Positions 18,216 through 28,072 of a DNA stretch of 58,362 bases are shown here, in pieces. The position numbers and the translations under genes were made by a program. Source of the DNA: Clostridiales bacterium (GTDB lineage Bacteria; Bacillota; Clostridia; Caldicoprobacterales; UBA3941); NCBI GenBank assembly GCA_012735575.1, contig JAAYGY010000101.1, forward strand, positions 1-58,362, written 5' to 3'. Every line of letters starts with the position of its first letter. The first letter of the stretch is position 1. Below the pieces are notes generated by a model. It did no database searches, was not told where the DNA came from, and saw only the letters and a program-made list of their open reading frames with translations.

Positions 18216-18383
18216 ATGGCTAGAAGAAAAGGCTTTATGTCTGAAGAGCTAAAGTATGAAATCGCAAAGGAGCTTGGGGTATATAATACCGTCATGCAAG
18301 AAGGATGGGGTGCAGTTTCCTCACGGGATTGTGGTAATATTGTTAAAAAGGCCATAGAGATGGCTGAGAGGAATCTGAAATAG
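18216..18383 (+). CDS. Small acid-soluble spore protein, alpha/beta type
   Basis: Alpha/beta SASPs coat spore DNA and protect it from damage, then are cleaved by the GPR protease to feed outgrowth. The 55-residue protein has the GPR site region ELKYEIAKELG and the DNA-binding block WGAVSSRDCGNIVKKAIEMAE. ATG 18216 follows AAAGGAGG with 8 nt spacing; the frame is open further up (TTG 18174 and beyond) but without support. It is shorter than the major SspA-type proteins (about 65-70 residues) and resembles the SspF branch. The usual glycine pairs of the second motif are partly replaced, and the single Cys is unusual. A long terminator hairpin follows. Confidence 0.9.
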   Translation: MARRKGFMSEELKYEIAKELGVYNTVMQEGWGAVSSRDCGNIVKKAIEMAERNLK

Positions 18384-18397
18384 CCATAAGTACCTGC

Positions 18398-18441
18398 AAA
18401 AAAAGAGAAACGAAGATTAAAATCTTCGTTTCTCTTTTTTT
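18398..18441. terminator. Strong, symmetric rho-independent terminator
   Basis: A long stem of at least 16 bp (AAAGAGAAACGAAGAT with ATCTTCGTTTCTCTTT) has a very short loop, an A run before and a T run after. It could terminate transcription in both directions. It closes the SASP gene. Confidence 0.92.
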
Positions 18442-18617
18442 ACAACTATATCCATTGTATAATTTTTAATATCGAATAAAATTATTTATTTTGTAATATT
18501 TTTCTATAGATATGCCTGCTCACACCACAAACCCTATTATTTCCACAACCGTGGTGCTTTTAATAAATCCTGGATTATGTTAGAATGTGATAGGTAAATT
18601 ATAAAAGGAGGATGGTC

Positions 18618-19697
18618 ATGGCTAGGCAGAAAGTAGCGGTGTTGTTTGGAGGAAAGTCCGGGGAGCATGAGGTATCCTTAGTATCTGCTACATCCATAAT
18701 AGAAAACATAGATAGAGACAAGTACCAGCTGTACCTTATAGGAATTACCAAAGAGGGGCATTGGCGTTACTATGATGGCGATACTGAAAAGATAAAAACA
18801 GGGGAATGGGAACAGGAATCTAAGAAGGTAGTGTTTCCGGGGGACCCTTCATATAGAGGTTTTTTCCTAATAGAGGACCCCAGCAAAATATACCAGGTTG
18901 ATGCAATATTTCCTGTTATGCACGGTCCCTATGGTGAGGATGGAACTGTACAGGGCTTGTTTGAGCTTGCCCACATACCCTATGTGGGATGTGATGTATT
19001 ATCATCATCCACTGGCATGGACAAGATTATGGCCAAGGCTATATTTGCGTCAGCAGGACTTCCACAGGGTAAATATGTAGGTGTATACAGGCATGAGATA
19101 GAGAGGGATTGGGAAAGAGTAATAGCCAGTATAGAGAATTCCTTCCCCTATCCCGTATTTGTAAAGCCGGCCAATATGGGTTCCAGTGTTGGTATATCAA
19201 AGGCTAAAAACAGGGAAGAACTCGTAAAGGCATTGGATCTTGCAGGCCAGTATGATTATAAGATAATTGTAGAAGAGTTTATAGATGGACGTGAGATTGA
19301 ATGTGCTGTTTTGGGCAATTTTGAACCTAAAGCATCGGTGCTGGGTGAGATTTTGCCATCCAATGAATTTTATGATTATTATGCAAAGTATCAGGATGGA
19401 GGCCAGTCTAAACTCTTGATACCTGCACCTGTTTCCGCTGAAAAAAGCCATGAGATCAGAGAGCTGGCCGTTAAAGCCTATAAAGCACTGGGATGCACTG
19501 GACTATCTCGGGTGGATTTTTTCCTGGAGAGAAATACCGAAAAGGTGTATTTAAACGAGGTCAATACCATGCCCGGTTTTACTCAGATAAGCATGTATCC
19601 TAAATTATGGGAGGCTACAGGTATTTCTTATTCAGATCTAATAGATAAATTGATTCAACTAGCTATAGAGAGATTTAATGAAAAACACGGGAAATGA
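18618..19697 (+). CDS. ddl: D-alanine--D-alanine ligase
   Basis: Ddl makes the D-Ala-D-Ala dipeptide for peptidoglycan precursors using ATP. The 359-residue product shows the ATP-grasp layout: VAVLFGGKSGEHEVSLVSA at the start, MHGPYGEDGTVQGLFE, FVKPANMGSSVGISK in the ATP-binding middle, EEFIDGREIECAVLG, and the C-terminal LNEVNTMPGFT. I start at ATG 18618, 6 nt after GGAGG; ATG 18612 is almost inside that site. murI follows after 15 bp, so two D-amino-acid wall steps sit together. Confidence 0.96.
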   Translation: MARQKVAVLFGGKSGEHEVSLVSATSIIENIDRDKYQLYLIGITKEGHWRYYDGDTEKIKTGEWEQESKKVVFPGDPSYRGFFLIEDPSKIYQVDAIFPVMHGPYGEDGTVQGLFELAHIPYVGCDVLSSSTGMDKIMAKAIFASAGLPQGKYVGVYRHEIERDWERVIASIENSFPYPVFVKPANMGSSVGISKAKNREELVKALDLAGQYDYKIIVEEFIDGREIECAVLGNFEPKASVLGEILPSNEFYDYYAKYQDGGQSKLLIPAPVSAEKSHEIRELAVKAYKALGCTGLSRVDFFLERNTEKVYLNEVNTMPGFTQISMYPKLWEATGISYSDLIDKLIQLAIERFNEKHGK

Positions 19698-19712
19698 GGA
19701 GGACTACTTGCC

Positions 19713-20519
19713 ATGGATAACAGACCCATAGGGGTATTTGATTCAGGCTTAGGAGGGCTCACCGTTGTAAAGGAACTAATGAAAATTTTACCCGGTGAGA
19801 ATCTTGTATACTTTGGGGATACAGCCCGGGTTCCCTATGGTACCAGGTCAAATGAAACTGTAATTAGATATTCAAAGCAATGCATTAGGTTTTTGTTAAG
19901 TCAGGATGTTAAGATGATAGTAATTGCCTGTAACACGGTAAGCTCTATAAGTCTGGATATAGTAAATAAAATCTTTGATATCCCCATTCTTGGTGTAATT
20001 GAGCCAGGTGCCAAGGCAGCAGCACAATCTACAAAAAATAAACGAGTGGGCATAATTGGTACCCAGGCTACTATACGCAGCAAAGCCTATGAAAAGGCTC
20101 TTGCAAAACATGATCCTGAGATTAGCATATTCAGTACTCCCTGCTCTCTTTTTGTGCCTATAGTAGAAGAAGGATGGAGTAATACTCAAATTGCACTGTT
20201 GACAGCTGAAAGATATTTAGATAGTATGAAGGGCAATGAAATAGACACTCTTCTACTGGGCTGTACCCATTTTCCTCTTTTACAGGATACAATAGGAAAA
20301 GTTATGGGTCCTGATGTAACTTTAGTAAACCCTGCAGAAGGAACAGCCCTGGAGGTTGAAAGAATACTTAGATCCAAAAATATTCTCAATCTAGAGGGCA
20401 ATGAGGGGACTTACAACTTTTTTGTCAGCGATTTAGGGGAGAAGTTTGAGGATATAGGGGGGCAGTTTTTAGGCCGAGAAATTAAATGCATACAAAAAAT
20501 TGATATAGAAAGATATTGA
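19713..20519 (+). CDS. murI: Glutamate racemase
   Basis: MurI converts L-Glu to D-Glu for peptidoglycan. The two catalytic cysteines are visible in VIACNTVSS (about residues 71-79) and LLGCTHFPLL (about 183-192), and the N-terminal PIGVFDSGLGGLTVV is typical. The 268-residue length is normal. ATG 19713 lies 16 bp after the ddl stop, with GAGGAGG before it. A DUF1934 gene follows after about 50 bp, so ddl-murI-DUF1934 is probably one transcript ending at the hairpin at 21042. Confidence 0.97.
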   Translation: MDNRPIGVFDSGLGGLTVVKELMKILPGENLVYFGDTARVPYGTRSNETVIRYSKQCIRFLLSQDVKMIVIACNTVSSISLDIVNKIFDIPILGVIEPGAKAAAQSTKNKRVGIIGTQATIRSKAYEKALAKHDPEISIFSTPCSLFVPIVEEGWSNTQIALLTAERYLDSMKGNEIDTLLLGCTHFPLLQDTIGKVMGPDVTLVNPAEGTALEVERILRSKNILNLEGNEGTYNFFVSDLGEKFEDIGGQFLGREIKCIQKIDIERY

Positions 20520-20568
20520 TTTATAATTGGATTGGTTGTAGAATAGCGTGAGTAGGGGGTTATTAAAG

Positions 20569-21021
20569 ATGCAGGAAGGTAAAAAGGTTATTCTGTCAAT
20601 AAAGGGAACTCAAGTAAACCCTATGGGAGAGGATAACAAGATAGAGCTTATTACAGAAGGCCGTTTGTATAAAAAAGATAATGCATATTATATCGAATAC
20701 GAAGAAAGTACTATATCCGGATTAGAGGATACCAAAACCTTGCTGGTTGTAGAGGATAATAGAGTATCTCTGGAACGCACGGGAGCCCATGAATCTCGAT
20801 TTGTATTTGAAAAGGGCAGAAAATACGTTAGTTATTATGAAACACCTTTTGGCAGCCTGGAAATGGGGGTTTTCCCAACCAAAATCGATTTCAATATGGA
20901 TGAGACACAGGGCAAGGTTGATTTAAAATATCAATTGGACATTTCAGGTAGATATGCAGGATTAAATGAACTTATGGTGAGCTACCAGGAGGATGCTCCC
21001 CAAGGTCTTTTTAAGTTCTAA
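20569..21021 (+). CDS. DUF1934 family protein (YwiB-like beta-barrel)
   Basis: The 150-residue protein is a predicted calycin-like beta-barrel of the DUF1934/YwiB family: KKVILSIKGTQ at the start, a TEGRLYKKDNAYYIEYEES block, and the PTKIDFNMDETQGKVDLKYQLD block near the end. Its function is unknown. I choose ATG 20569, about 9 nt after GTAGGGGG; GTG 20548 upstream lies before that site. Proteins of this family commonly sit near murI or argS in Firmicutes. There is no signal peptide, so it is probably cytosolic. Confidence 0.85.
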   Translation: MQEGKKVILSIKGTQVNPMGEDNKIELITEGRLYKKDNAYYIEYEESTISGLEDTKTLLVVEDNRVSLERTGAHESRFVFEKGRKYVSYYETPFGSLEMGVFPTKIDFNMDETQGKVDLKYQLDISGRYAGLNELMVSYQEDAPQGLFKF

Positions 21022-21041
21022 TGAGAACAGGTCATAAAAGC

Positions 21042-21068
21042 GGCTGCCTATTCATAGGTAGCCCTTTT
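21042..21068 (+). terminator. Rho-independent terminator
   Basis: GGCTGCCTA (21042-21050) pairs with TAGGTAGCC (21055-21063), including one G-U, with a 4-nt loop and CTTTT after. It ends the ddl-murI-DUF1934 unit. Confidence 0.85.
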
Positions 21069-21069
21069 A

Positions 21070-21560
21070 ATGAATACAAAAATCCCTATAAAAAATGTGT
21101 AATATCTTAACATTTTTTTGTGCAAATTAACTTTTTTGATTAATTGATATTGACGTTTTAATAAAAAAGATATACTATATTGAATGGATAACTTTATTCA
21201 ATTGAACAGTTTTCCTTAATATATTGCTCTCCACTATAAACATATTGGGTGGTTTTCTTTTGGTTTCTTTCTCCTAAAGCCTAGTTCCACTTTAACGGTT
21301 TATAAGAAACACGTTAATATTATGTATTAAAACCGTAGACTGTGGCTATACTATGGATTAATATGGTATAGTATCATTCAGTTCGTTTAAATTTACTTTT
21401 AACGTTTATATAATACTTATTAACTCTTGTTTTATAACATATTGGTTTTCTTATGCCTAATGTTGTAAATTTCACATTTTTATGTTCTAAACTAATCAGC
21501 CAGAAATGAGTTGGTTATTGAATTCATATAAAAAAATATAAGGAAAGAGAGGAATGAGAT
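21070..21560 (+). promoter_or_regulatory. Gene-free leader region of rho with candidate promoters and hairpins
   Basis: About 490 bp without a gene precede rho. A candidate promoter is TTGACG (21150-21155) with TACTAT (21173-21178) at 17 bp; another is TTTAAA (21386-21391) with TATAAT (21409-21414), also 17 bp. Between them are two possible hairpins: ACGGTTT with AAACCGT (about 21294-21340) and CTATACTAT with ATGGTATAG. The RNA from the first promoter would have a pyrimidine-rich, weakly structured leader of about 380 nt, suited to Rho loading and autogenous control as described for rho genes. That function is inferred. Confidence 0.5.
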
Positions 21561-23264
21561 TTGGATTTTGAACATATTGATTTAAATAATTTGAATAATA
21601 ACACTATTCTTGAATTGCGAGCTTTTGGCAAAGCAATTGGTGTAAAAAGTGTAACAAGACACAAAAAGCAGAAGTTAATCCAACTTATAGAGGAAAGATT
21701 ACAGGAAGTAGCCGCCGAGCAGCAGGAACAGATGCAACTGGAAGGCAAATTAGACTTAGAATCAGATCAGAAATCAAGTCAGAAAGCACAAGAGGAAGTT
21801 TCGGAAACAGTCAAAGAAACTGAAGAGGATCAGAAAGAGGAAACTGAAAAGCAAGAAGATAGCAAGGTCAAACCTTTCCCTGTTTCAGAACGGCAGACCA
21901 AAACTACACCCAAACCATCCCCCAGGAAAGAAAAGGACGAAGATGATAATCTGGACAAGGTTGAAGAAACATTACAAAGAGAAAAACAAGATGAAGAGGG
22001 ATACGATAGCGATTACGAGAGGAAAGTAGCCTATGCAAGAAAGTACTATAACACATCAAATCCAGCTATTCCTGAGCTATTGAACCAGGAGGACACAAGG
22101 GATGCAGAAGGTGTATTGGAGACCCTGCCTGACGGCTATGGTTTCCTGCGTTCCAACAACTATTTATCCGGAGATAACGATGTATATATTTCTCAATCCC
22201 AGATAAGACGATTCAATTTAAAAACAGGAGATCTGGTATCAGGTAAAACACGTCCCGCCAGAGATGGCGAAAAGTTTCAGGCGCTTCTCTATGTCACCGC
22301 AGTAAATGGTGAAGATCCGGAAAAAGCAACTCAGAGAAAGCCCTTTGATGAACTGGTTCCCATATATCCCGATGAAAGAATCACATTAGAGGATCCGGAT
22401 AATTCCAAGGAACTGGCCACAAGGCTTATAGATATTATATCTCCAATTGGAAAAGGTCAGAGAGGCCTTATTGTATCTCCTCCAAAGGCCGGAAAGACTA
22501 TTCTGTTAAAAAAGATTGCCAACTGTATAGCAAAGAAATATCCTGATATGTATCTTATAGTTCTCTTGATAGATGAGCGTCCCGAAGAGGTTACCGATAT
22601 GCAACGTTCCATCAGAGGCGATGTTGTATACTCTACCTTTGATGAATTGCCTGAACACCATACCAAGGTTGCAGAGATGGTTTTAGAGCGAGCACAAAGA
22701 CTGGTAGAGCATGGTCGAGATGTAGTTGTTTTACTGGATAGTATAACCCGTCTGGCTCGTGCCTATAACCTGACAATTTCTGCTACGGGACGAAGCTTAT
22801 CAGGCGGTCTTGATCCAGGTGCTCTGCACAAACCAAAAAGATTTTTCGGTGCAGCCCGTAATATTGAAAATGGAGGTAGCCTCACCATTATTGCAACCGC
22901 ATTGATTGACACAGGCAGCAGAATGGACGAAGTTATCTACGAAGAGTTTAAGGGAACAGGCAATATGGAGATTCATTTAGATCGTCGTCTATCGGAAAAG
23001 CGTATATTCCCTGCAGTGGATATTTCCAAATCCGGCACACGGCGTGAAGAACTACTCCTTAACCAAAAAGAATTACAGGGTGTTTATGCAATACGCAAAC
23101 ACTTAAGCGATGGACGTCCAGACAGGGTGACAGAGATTATCATAAACGACCTACTGCGTACTAACTCCAACGACGAGTTTTTAGATATAGTTTTGGAACA
23201 TTTCAGTAAAATGGAGAAAGAAGGATATTTGAACGATCGGGACAGTTATTTTGGATTTAGATAG
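21561..23264 (+). CDS. rho: Transcription termination factor Rho
   Basis: Rho is the hexameric RNA helicase that ends transcription of untranslated RNA. Of 567 residues, 1-50 form a Rho_N (SAP-like) domain. Residues 52-170 are a long charged, low-complexity insert rich in Glu, Lys and Gln. The RNA-binding cold-shock domain follows (about 180-250, motif GYGFLRS), then the ATPase with P-loop SPPKAGKTI (306-314), [13 protein letters not shown], the Q loop (ATGRSLSGG) and the R loop (GAARN). The start is TTG 21561 after AGAGAGGAATGAG. The insert makes it longer than E. coli Rho (419 residues). The spacing to ytvI is 18 bp. Confidence 0.96.
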   Translation: MDFEHIDLNNLNNNTILELRAFGKAIGVKSVTRHKKQKLIQLIEERLQEVAAEQQEQMQLEGKLDLESDQKSSQKAQEEVSETVKETEEDQKEETEKQEDSKVKPFPVSERQTKTTPKPSPRKEKDEDDNLDKVEETLQREKQDEEGYDSDYERKVAYARKYYNTSNPAIPELLNQEDTRDAEGVLETLPDGYGFLRSNNYLSGDNDVYISQSQIRRFNLKTGDLVSGKTRPARDGEKFQALLYVTAVNGEDPEKATQRKPFDELVPIYPDERITLEDPDNSKELATRLIDIISPIGKGQRGLIVSPPKAGKTILLKKIANCIAKKYPDMYLIVLLIDERPEEVTDMQRSIRGDVVYSTFDELPEHHTKVAEMVLERAQRLVEHGRDVVVLLDSITRLARAYNLTISATGRSLSGGLDPGALHKPKRFFGAARNIENGGSLTIIATALIDTGSRMDEVIYEEFKGTGNMEIHLDRRLSEKRIFPAVDISKSGTRREELLLNQKELQGVYAIRKHLSDGRPDRVTEIIINDLLRTNSNDEFLDIVLEHFSKMEKEGYLNDRDSYFGFR

Positions 23265-23282
23265 AATAGGAGTTAAAGGGGT

Positions 23283-24392
23283 ATGGTTAAACTAAAAGCA
23301 AAAACACAAAGGATATTAAAGTGGCTGGGTTTGGTTCTTCTAATTATTGCTGCCATATTTCTGTTTTTTACTAAACTGATTAAATATGTAGCGCCGTTTT
23401 TGCTGGCCTTTCTTATAATGGTATCTATTGAGAAGCCGGTGGACTTTATACAAAAGAGGTTAAAACTCCCCAGAAGTATTGCTGTAGCTGTTTCACTATT
23501 ATTCTTTGTTGCATTAGTTGGGGGAATCTTGGTATTTACCTTTTATAAACTGATAAATGAGTTATGGAGACTGGCCCTGGAGATTGCCAGAATGGACTTT
23601 AACCCTATAATTGAATATTTTCAATCTCTCTTTGAAAAGGGCCAGGATTTATTTTTCAGCCTTCCCGAAAGTTTAGCGACTACTATAGAGCAGACCTGGG
23701 AGATGAATATACCCAAACTAACTCAACTGGCCAGTGAAATATCATCCCGGCTTATGAATATAGTTATGGGCATGATAGATTTTGTGAAATTTTTGCCCGA
23801 TGTACTGGTGTTTATTATAGTGATGATGGTATCAGCTTATTTTATGAGCAGAGATCGTCGTCAAATATCGGAGTATCTGTCAGAACGCATCCCTGATAAA
23901 TGGTTTAATAAGATAAGAAACCTAAGGGATGATATGATAGGTGCTTTTGCAGGGTTTATAAAAGCCCAGATTTTATTGATGGGTATTACTTTTTTGGAGC
24001 TTTTAATAGGTTACCAGATTCTGGGGGTAGAGTATGCATTTTTCTTTGCCCTGATTACTGCTATTATAGACATACTACCCATATTGGGGACAGGTACCGT
24101 TTTAATACCTACGGCCATTGTTCATATGGTTACTGGGAATATACCCAGAGGTTTAGGTTTTTTGTGTCTCTACTTTATCATATTTGTCATAAGGCAGATT
24201 TTAGAGCCCAGGGTAGTAGGACAGTCTATAGGGCTGCATCCTCTGGTTACCCTAATGAGCATGTATATAGGATTGAGGATTTTAGGGGTAGCCGGCATGT
24301 TTTTAGGGCCAATAATAGTAATTCTCATCAAGGCTTTTAATAAAGCCGACTTACTACCCTCCTGGAAAACAGAAAGTAAAATAAAATCGTGA
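23283..24392 (+). CDS. ytvI: Sporulation integral membrane protein YtvI (AI-2E family)
   Basis: The 369-residue protein has 7-8 hydrophobic segments in the AI-2E/UPF0118 pattern: two N-terminal helices, a central amphipathic region (about 90-165) with few membrane segments, and a helical C-terminal half with the family motifs FIKAQILLMGITFLEL and DILPILGTGTVLIP. Length and motifs fit the sporulation branch YtvI, a membrane protein named for a Bacillus sporulation locus; its transported substrate is unknown. ATG 23283 follows AAAGGGGT. It directly follows rho and may be co-transcribed with it. Confidence 0.85.
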   Translation: MVKLKAKTQRILKWLGLVLLIIAAIFLFFTKLIKYVAPFLLAFLIMVSIEKPVDFIQKRLKLPRSIAVAVSLLFFVALVGGILVFTFYKLINELWRLALEIARMDFNPIIEYFQSLFEKGQDLFFSLPESLATTIEQTWEMNIPKLTQLASEISSRLMNIVMGMIDFVKFLPDVLVFIIVMMVSAYFMSRDRRQISEYLSERIPDKWFNKIRNLRDDMIGAFAGFIKAQILLMGITFLELLIGYQILGVEYAFFFALITAIIDILPILGTGTVLIPTAIVHMVTGNIPRGLGFLCLYFIIFVIRQILEPRVVGQSIGLHPLVTLMSMYIGLRILGVAGMFLGPIIVILIKAFNKADLLPSWKTESKIKS

Positions 24393-24501
24393 ATCGGGAG
24401 TCTTGCATTATATTACTTGTGTATGTTATACTAAATGAGTTATTGAATATAATTAATTAAATTAATGTGAAATATGACTCCTATGGAAAGAGGTGAAATC
24501 C

Positions 24502-24714
24502 ATGAAGGAAAACATACATCCCCAATATGGCGAAGCAGTTGTTAGATGTGCTTGTGGCGAAACCTTTGTTACCGGTTCTACCAAGAAGGAACTAAGAGTT
24601 GAGATTTGTTCCAAATGCCACCCCTTCTACACAGGTAAGCAGAAACTGGTTGATACAGGTGGTCGTGTCGAAAGATTTAAGAGAAGATACGGCCTAAGTG
24701 CTAATGAGGGATAA
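24502..24714 (+). CDS. rpmE: 50S ribosomal protein L31, zinc-binding type
   Basis: The 70-residue protein matches bacterial L31: [22 protein letters not shown] at the start, with zinc ligands CAC...[12 protein letters not shown] and [15 protein letters not shown]. Having all four cysteines marks the zinc-containing form (RpmE), not the zinc-free YtiA form. ATG 24502 lies 6 nt after AGAGGTG; an in-frame GTG 24493 overlaps that site. A terminator follows. The rho-rpmE linkage is conserved in Firmicutes. Confidence 0.97.
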   Translation: MKENIHPQYGEAVVRCACGETFVTGSTKKELRVEICSKCHPFYTGKQKLVDTGGRVERFKRRYGLSANEG

Positions 24715-24725
24715 AACAAAGGCCG

Positions 24726-24762
24726 AATACAGATTGGGGAATTTCCCTAGTCTGTATTTTTT
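24726..24762 (+). terminator. Rho-independent terminator after rpmE
   Basis: AATACAGA (24726-24733) pairs with TCTGTATT (24751-24758), with inner GGG/CCC pairing and a T run. Confidence 0.9.
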
Positions 24763-24810
24763 GTTTTAGGCTGGTATAATGGGTTAAATTAAGTATATAT
24801 AGATTTATCC

Positions 24811-24858
24811 ATAATGGCTATTGAACCTTCATTCCCATACTAATCAATAGTCAATTAT
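24811..24858 (-). repeat. Copy of the dispersed palindromic element
   Basis: The arms are ATAATGGCTATTGA (24811-24824) and TCAATAGTCAATTAT (24844-24858). It lies in the 302-bp spacer between rpmE and yqhQ (24715-25016). Apart from the rpmE terminator and this element, that spacer holds only AT-rich sequence in which I see no other feature. Confidence 0.8.
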
Positions 24859-25016
24859 GTTAATATGTTAATCCTCATATGGAAATAAATACAAGAGTTT
24901 GGATTTTGTTTGAGAAAAATGAATTTGAAAATAAACTATTTACCTTATAAATAAATAATCGGAATAGAATTATAAATATATTAAAATATGTACCTTTTAT
25001 AGAAAGGGGTGCTGGA

Positions 25017-25994
25017 ATGAAAAAGAGTAAAATAGGGGGCCAGGCAGTATTAGAAGGTGTTATGATGAAAGCCCCCAATCGAATAGCTATAGCTGTAAGG
25101 CGGAGCAATGGAAAAATTGAGATTGATAGCAAGAAAATTACTTCTGTTAGGGATAAGTATCCTCTTTTTAAACTGCCAGTCTTAAGAGGTATAGTTACTT
25201 TTGGTGAAACCATGGTCCTGGGTATAAAATCCTTAATGACTTCTGCCGAATTATATGGTGAAGAAGAGGAAGAATACAAGCCTTCCAAGGTAGAGAACTG
25301 GATTTCGGAAAAGACCGGGAAAAAAGCAGAGGATGTTATGGTATTTTCTGCACTTATAATGGCCCTGGGGTTTGCTATCCTTTTGTTTATGATAGCACCT
25401 GCACTCTTGACTAAATTTTTAAGCAGGGCTATAGAAAGCAATCTGATAAAGAGTTTGATAGAGGGAATTATACGTCTAACAGCCTTTATTATATATATAC
25501 TTGCTATAAGTAGAATGAAGGACATAAAAAGGGTGTTTCAGTATCATGGAGCAGAGCATAAAACCATTCACTGCTATGAACATGGGGAGGAATTGACGGT
25601 AGAGAATGCACGGAAATTCACCACCCTTCACCCACGATGTGGTACTGCCTTTCTTCTTATAGTAATGATCATAAGCATAGTTGCTTTTTCCTTTTTAGAA
25701 TGGAATAATATTATAATAAGAATTGCTATAAAGCTGCTCTTATTGCCCTTTGTAGCTGGAATTTCCTACGAGATTATAAAATGGGCCGGCTCCAGTGAGT
25801 CTAAATGGGTCAATATAATAATGTACCCAGGTTTGATGCTGCAAAAGCTGACCACCAAAGAGCCCGATGATGAGCAGCTGGAAGTAGCCATATGCGCTTT
25901 TTTAGCGGCTATGGATACAATTGAAGAGCAGGAGGAAGTTGTTGCCCTTGAATATAATCAAAGCCATGAAAAAAGCCCAAACCCAGTTGGATGA
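25017..25994 (+). CDS. yqhQ: DUF1385 family membrane protein (YqhQ-like)
   Basis: The 325-residue protein starts with the family signature KIGGQAVLEGVMMKAPNRIAIAVR and has about four membrane helices, with the conserved YHGAEHKTIHCYEH and FTTLHPRCGTAFLL motifs in the middle. The clustered His and Cys residues suggest metal binding, but the biochemical role of DUF1385 is unknown. ATG 25017 follows AGAAAGGGG. It overlaps prmC by 53 bp, so the two are translationally linked. The order rpmE-yqhQ-prmC-prfA is usual in clostridia. Confidence 0.92.
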   Translation: MKKSKIGGQAVLEGVMMKAPNRIAIAVRRSNGKIEIDSKKITSVRDKYPLFKLPVLRGIVTFGETMVLGIKSLMTSAELYGEEEEEYKPSKVENWISEKTGKKAEDVMVFSALIMALGFAILLFMIAPALLTKFLSRAIESNLIKSLIEGIIRLTAFIIYILAISRMKDIKRVFQYHGAEHKTIHCYEHGEELTVENARKFTTLHPRCGTAFLLIVMIISIVAFSFLEWNNIIIRIAIKLLLLPFVAGISYEIIKWAGSSESKWVNIIMYPGLMLQKLTTKEPDDEQLEVAICAFLAAMDTIEEQEEVVALEYNQSHEKSPNPVG

Positions 25995-26829
25995 GGCAGG
26001 TATTGAGTCTGGCCAGCTGGAGGCTGGAATGTTGATGGCCCATCTGATGGGTTGTGAAAGAACCTACCTATATCTGGATAGGGAAAGAGTTTTGTCCCCT
26101 CAACAGATCCAAGATTACTTTAACATGGTGAAAATGAGAGTACAGCGCACCCCTATCCATTATATAATAGGTTATAGGGAGTTTATGGGCTTAAAGTTCT
26201 ATGTAAATGAGAATGTACTGATTCCCAGACCAGATACAGAGGTGTTGGTAGAGTATGTTATTAATTACTGTAAGAATGTGGGAGATCACTTCTTTAAAAT
26301 CCTGGATATGGGCACTGGCAGCGGAGCCATAGCTGTCAGTCTGGCTAAATATATTGAGAATTGTAAGGTAACAGCCATAGATATTGATGATCAGGCTCTC
26401 TTGGTGGCCAAGAAAAATGGAACCGCCCATGGAGTAGGTGACAGGATAGAGTTTATTCAAGGAGATCTATTTTACCCCCTAAAGGACAAAGAGGATAATT
26501 TAAAGTTTCATATAATGGTGTCCAATCCCCCCTATATACCAACAGCTGATATAGAGGAGCTAGAAGTTCAGGTCAAGGATTATGAACCCCTTAAGGCTTT
26601 GGATGGGGGTAGAGAAGGCCTGGATTACTACAGAAGATTGGCCAAGGAGGCACCCAAATTTTTGTATGATGATGGTTTGTGGGCGGTAGAAGTGGGCTAT
26701 AACCAGGCCCATCAGGTAGGGGATATCCTAAGAGATCAAGGCTGTTATCATAATATTGAATTTATAAAGGACTTAAGTGGATACAACCGTGTAGTGGTAG
26801 CCAGGATGAAAGGAGTAGAGAAATGTTAG
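25942..26829 (+). CDS. prmC: Peptide chain release factor N5-glutamine methyltransferase
   Basis: PrmC methylates the glutamine of the GGQ motif in release factors, using S-adenosylmethionine. The sequence has the N-terminal helical domain, [24 protein letters not shown], the SAM motif [16 protein letters not shown] and the catalytic [16 protein letters not shown] choose TTG 25942, 6 nt after GGAGG (295 residues); TTG 25948 or ATG 25966 is possible. The start lies inside yqhQ. The stop overlaps the start of its substrate gene prfA by 7 bp. Confidence 0.95.
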   Translation: MPLNIIKAMKKAQTQLDEAGIESGQLEAGMLMAHLMGCERTYLYLDRERVLSPQQIQDYFNMVKMRVQRTPIHYIIGYREFMGLKFYVNENVLIPRPDTEVLVEYVINYCKNVGDHFFKILDMGTGSGAIAVSLAKYIENCKVTAIDIDDQALLVAKKNGTAHGVGDRIEFIQGDLFYPLKDKEDNLKFHIMVSNPPYIPTADIEELEVQVKDYEPLKALDGGREGLDYYRRLAKEAPKFLYDDGLWAVEVGYNQAHQVGDILRDQGCYHNIEFIKDLSGYNRVVVARMKGVEKC

Positions 26830-27893
26830 ATAAATTGGACTTTATTGAGGAAAGATATGAAGAGTTAAATAAAGCTATAGCTGATCCTGAAATTATTAAC
26901 AATCAGCAGGAATGGAAAAAGCTTGTAAAAGAGCATGCTGAGATAGAAGAAATTGTTACTGTGTATAGAGAATACCGCAATATACTGGAGGAAATAGAAG
27001 AAATTCAAGAAATGCTGCAGGATAAGCCGGATCCGGAATTTAAAGAAATGCTGGATCAAGAGTTAGCAGAATTAACTCCCAGGAAAGAGGAACTGGAAGG
27101 ACGGTTAAAGATACTCTTAATACCCAGCGATCCTAATGACAAGAAAAACGTAATTGTAGAAATCAGAAGTGGTGCCGGTGGAGAAGAGGCAGCTCTATTT
27201 GGTGCTGACCTTTATAGAATGTACACCCGGTATGCAGAGCGTCAAGGCTGGAAGGTTGAAGTGCTTAGCGCCAGTTTTACCGATATAGGTGGAGTAAAGG
27301 AACTCTTTTTTATGATAGAAGGAGAGGGTGCCTATAGTCGATTGAAGTTTGAAAGTGGAGTTCACAGGGTTCAGAGGGTACCTACTACTGAATCAGGAGG
27401 CAGAATTCATACCTCCACTGCTACAGTTGCTGTCCTTCCAGAGGCAGAGGAAGTGGATATTGAAATTAATCCCAACGATTTAAGGATTGATGTGTTCAGG
27501 TCTTCAGGTCATGGAGGCCAGAGCGTTAATACCACCGACTCAGCGGTTAGAATTACCCACTTGCCTACAGGTCTTGTAGTTAGCTGTCAGGATGAAAGGT
27601 CCCAGCTTAAGAACAGGGAAAAGGCCATGAAAATCTTAAGTGCAAGGCTTTTGGATATGGCAAGGCAGGAGGAGGAAGCTAAATATACAGAGGCTAGAAA
27701 GAATCAAGTGGGTACTGGTGACAGAAGCGAGCGGATCCGTACCTACAACTTCCCTCAGGGTAGGGTAACTGATCACAGGATTGGATTAACATTATACAAG
27801 CTGGATGAGTTTTTGGACGGGGATCTTGATGAAATGATCGATGCCCTTATTACCACATCCCAGGCTGAAAGCCTAAAGAATACCGATGAGTAA
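26823..27893 (+). CDS. prfA: Peptide chain release factor 1
   Basis: RF1 recognises UAA and UAG and triggers peptide release. The 356-residue protein has the N-terminal coiled-coil domain, the stop-codon recognition loop ([22 protein letters not shown], with the tripeptide position reading PTT), the catalytic [17 protein letters not shown], and a C-terminal [25 protein letters not shown] 26823 overlaps prmC. It ends just before a near-perfect copy of the palindromic element, which may affect the 3' end of the mRNA. Confidence 0.97.
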   Translation: MLDKLDFIEERYEELNKAIADPEIINNQQEWKKLVKEHAEIEEIVTVYREYRNILEEIEEIQEMLQDKPDPEFKEMLDQELAELTPRKEELEGRLKILLIPSDPNDKKNVIVEIRSGAGGEEAALFGADLYRMYTRYAERQGWKVEVLSASFTDIGGVKELFFMIEGEGAYSRLKFESGVHRVQRVPTTESGGRIHTSTATVAVLPEAEEVDIEINPNDLRIDVFRSSGHGGQSVNTTDSAVRITHLPTGLVVSCQDERSQLKNREKAMKILSARLLDMARQEEEAKYTEARKNQVGTGDRSERIRTYNFPQGRVTDHRIGLTLYKLDEFLDGDLDEMIDALITTSQAESLKNTDE

Positions 27894-27898
27894 AATGG

Positions 27899-27955
27899 TA
27901 ATGGCTATTGATAAGTGAACAACCTACACTAATAATGAGCTATCAATAGCCATTA
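27899..27955 (+). repeat. Dispersed palindromic element, full-length copy
   Basis: The perfect 15-bp inverted arms TAATGGCTATTGATA (27899-27913) and TATCAATAGCCATTA (27941-27955) enclose a 27-nt core beginning AGTGAAC. It starts 6 bp after the prfA stop codon. There is no T run, so it is not a standard terminator. Confidence 0.85.
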
Positions 27956-28072
27956 TAAAAACATACCTTTGAATCTTTTAGAATATACTCTAATAGTGAA
28001 ATTTTAGTTATAGCAAAGCTTTAGTGAAAGTTTGTCACAGATTTGACAATAGGTGTATTTGGAGGTATGATC

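Noticed and set aside
24875-25525. Leftward open frame of 216 codons over yqhQ
   Set aside because: It is antisense to a well-supported conserved gene, has low-complexity hydrophobic sequence and no ribosome binding site.
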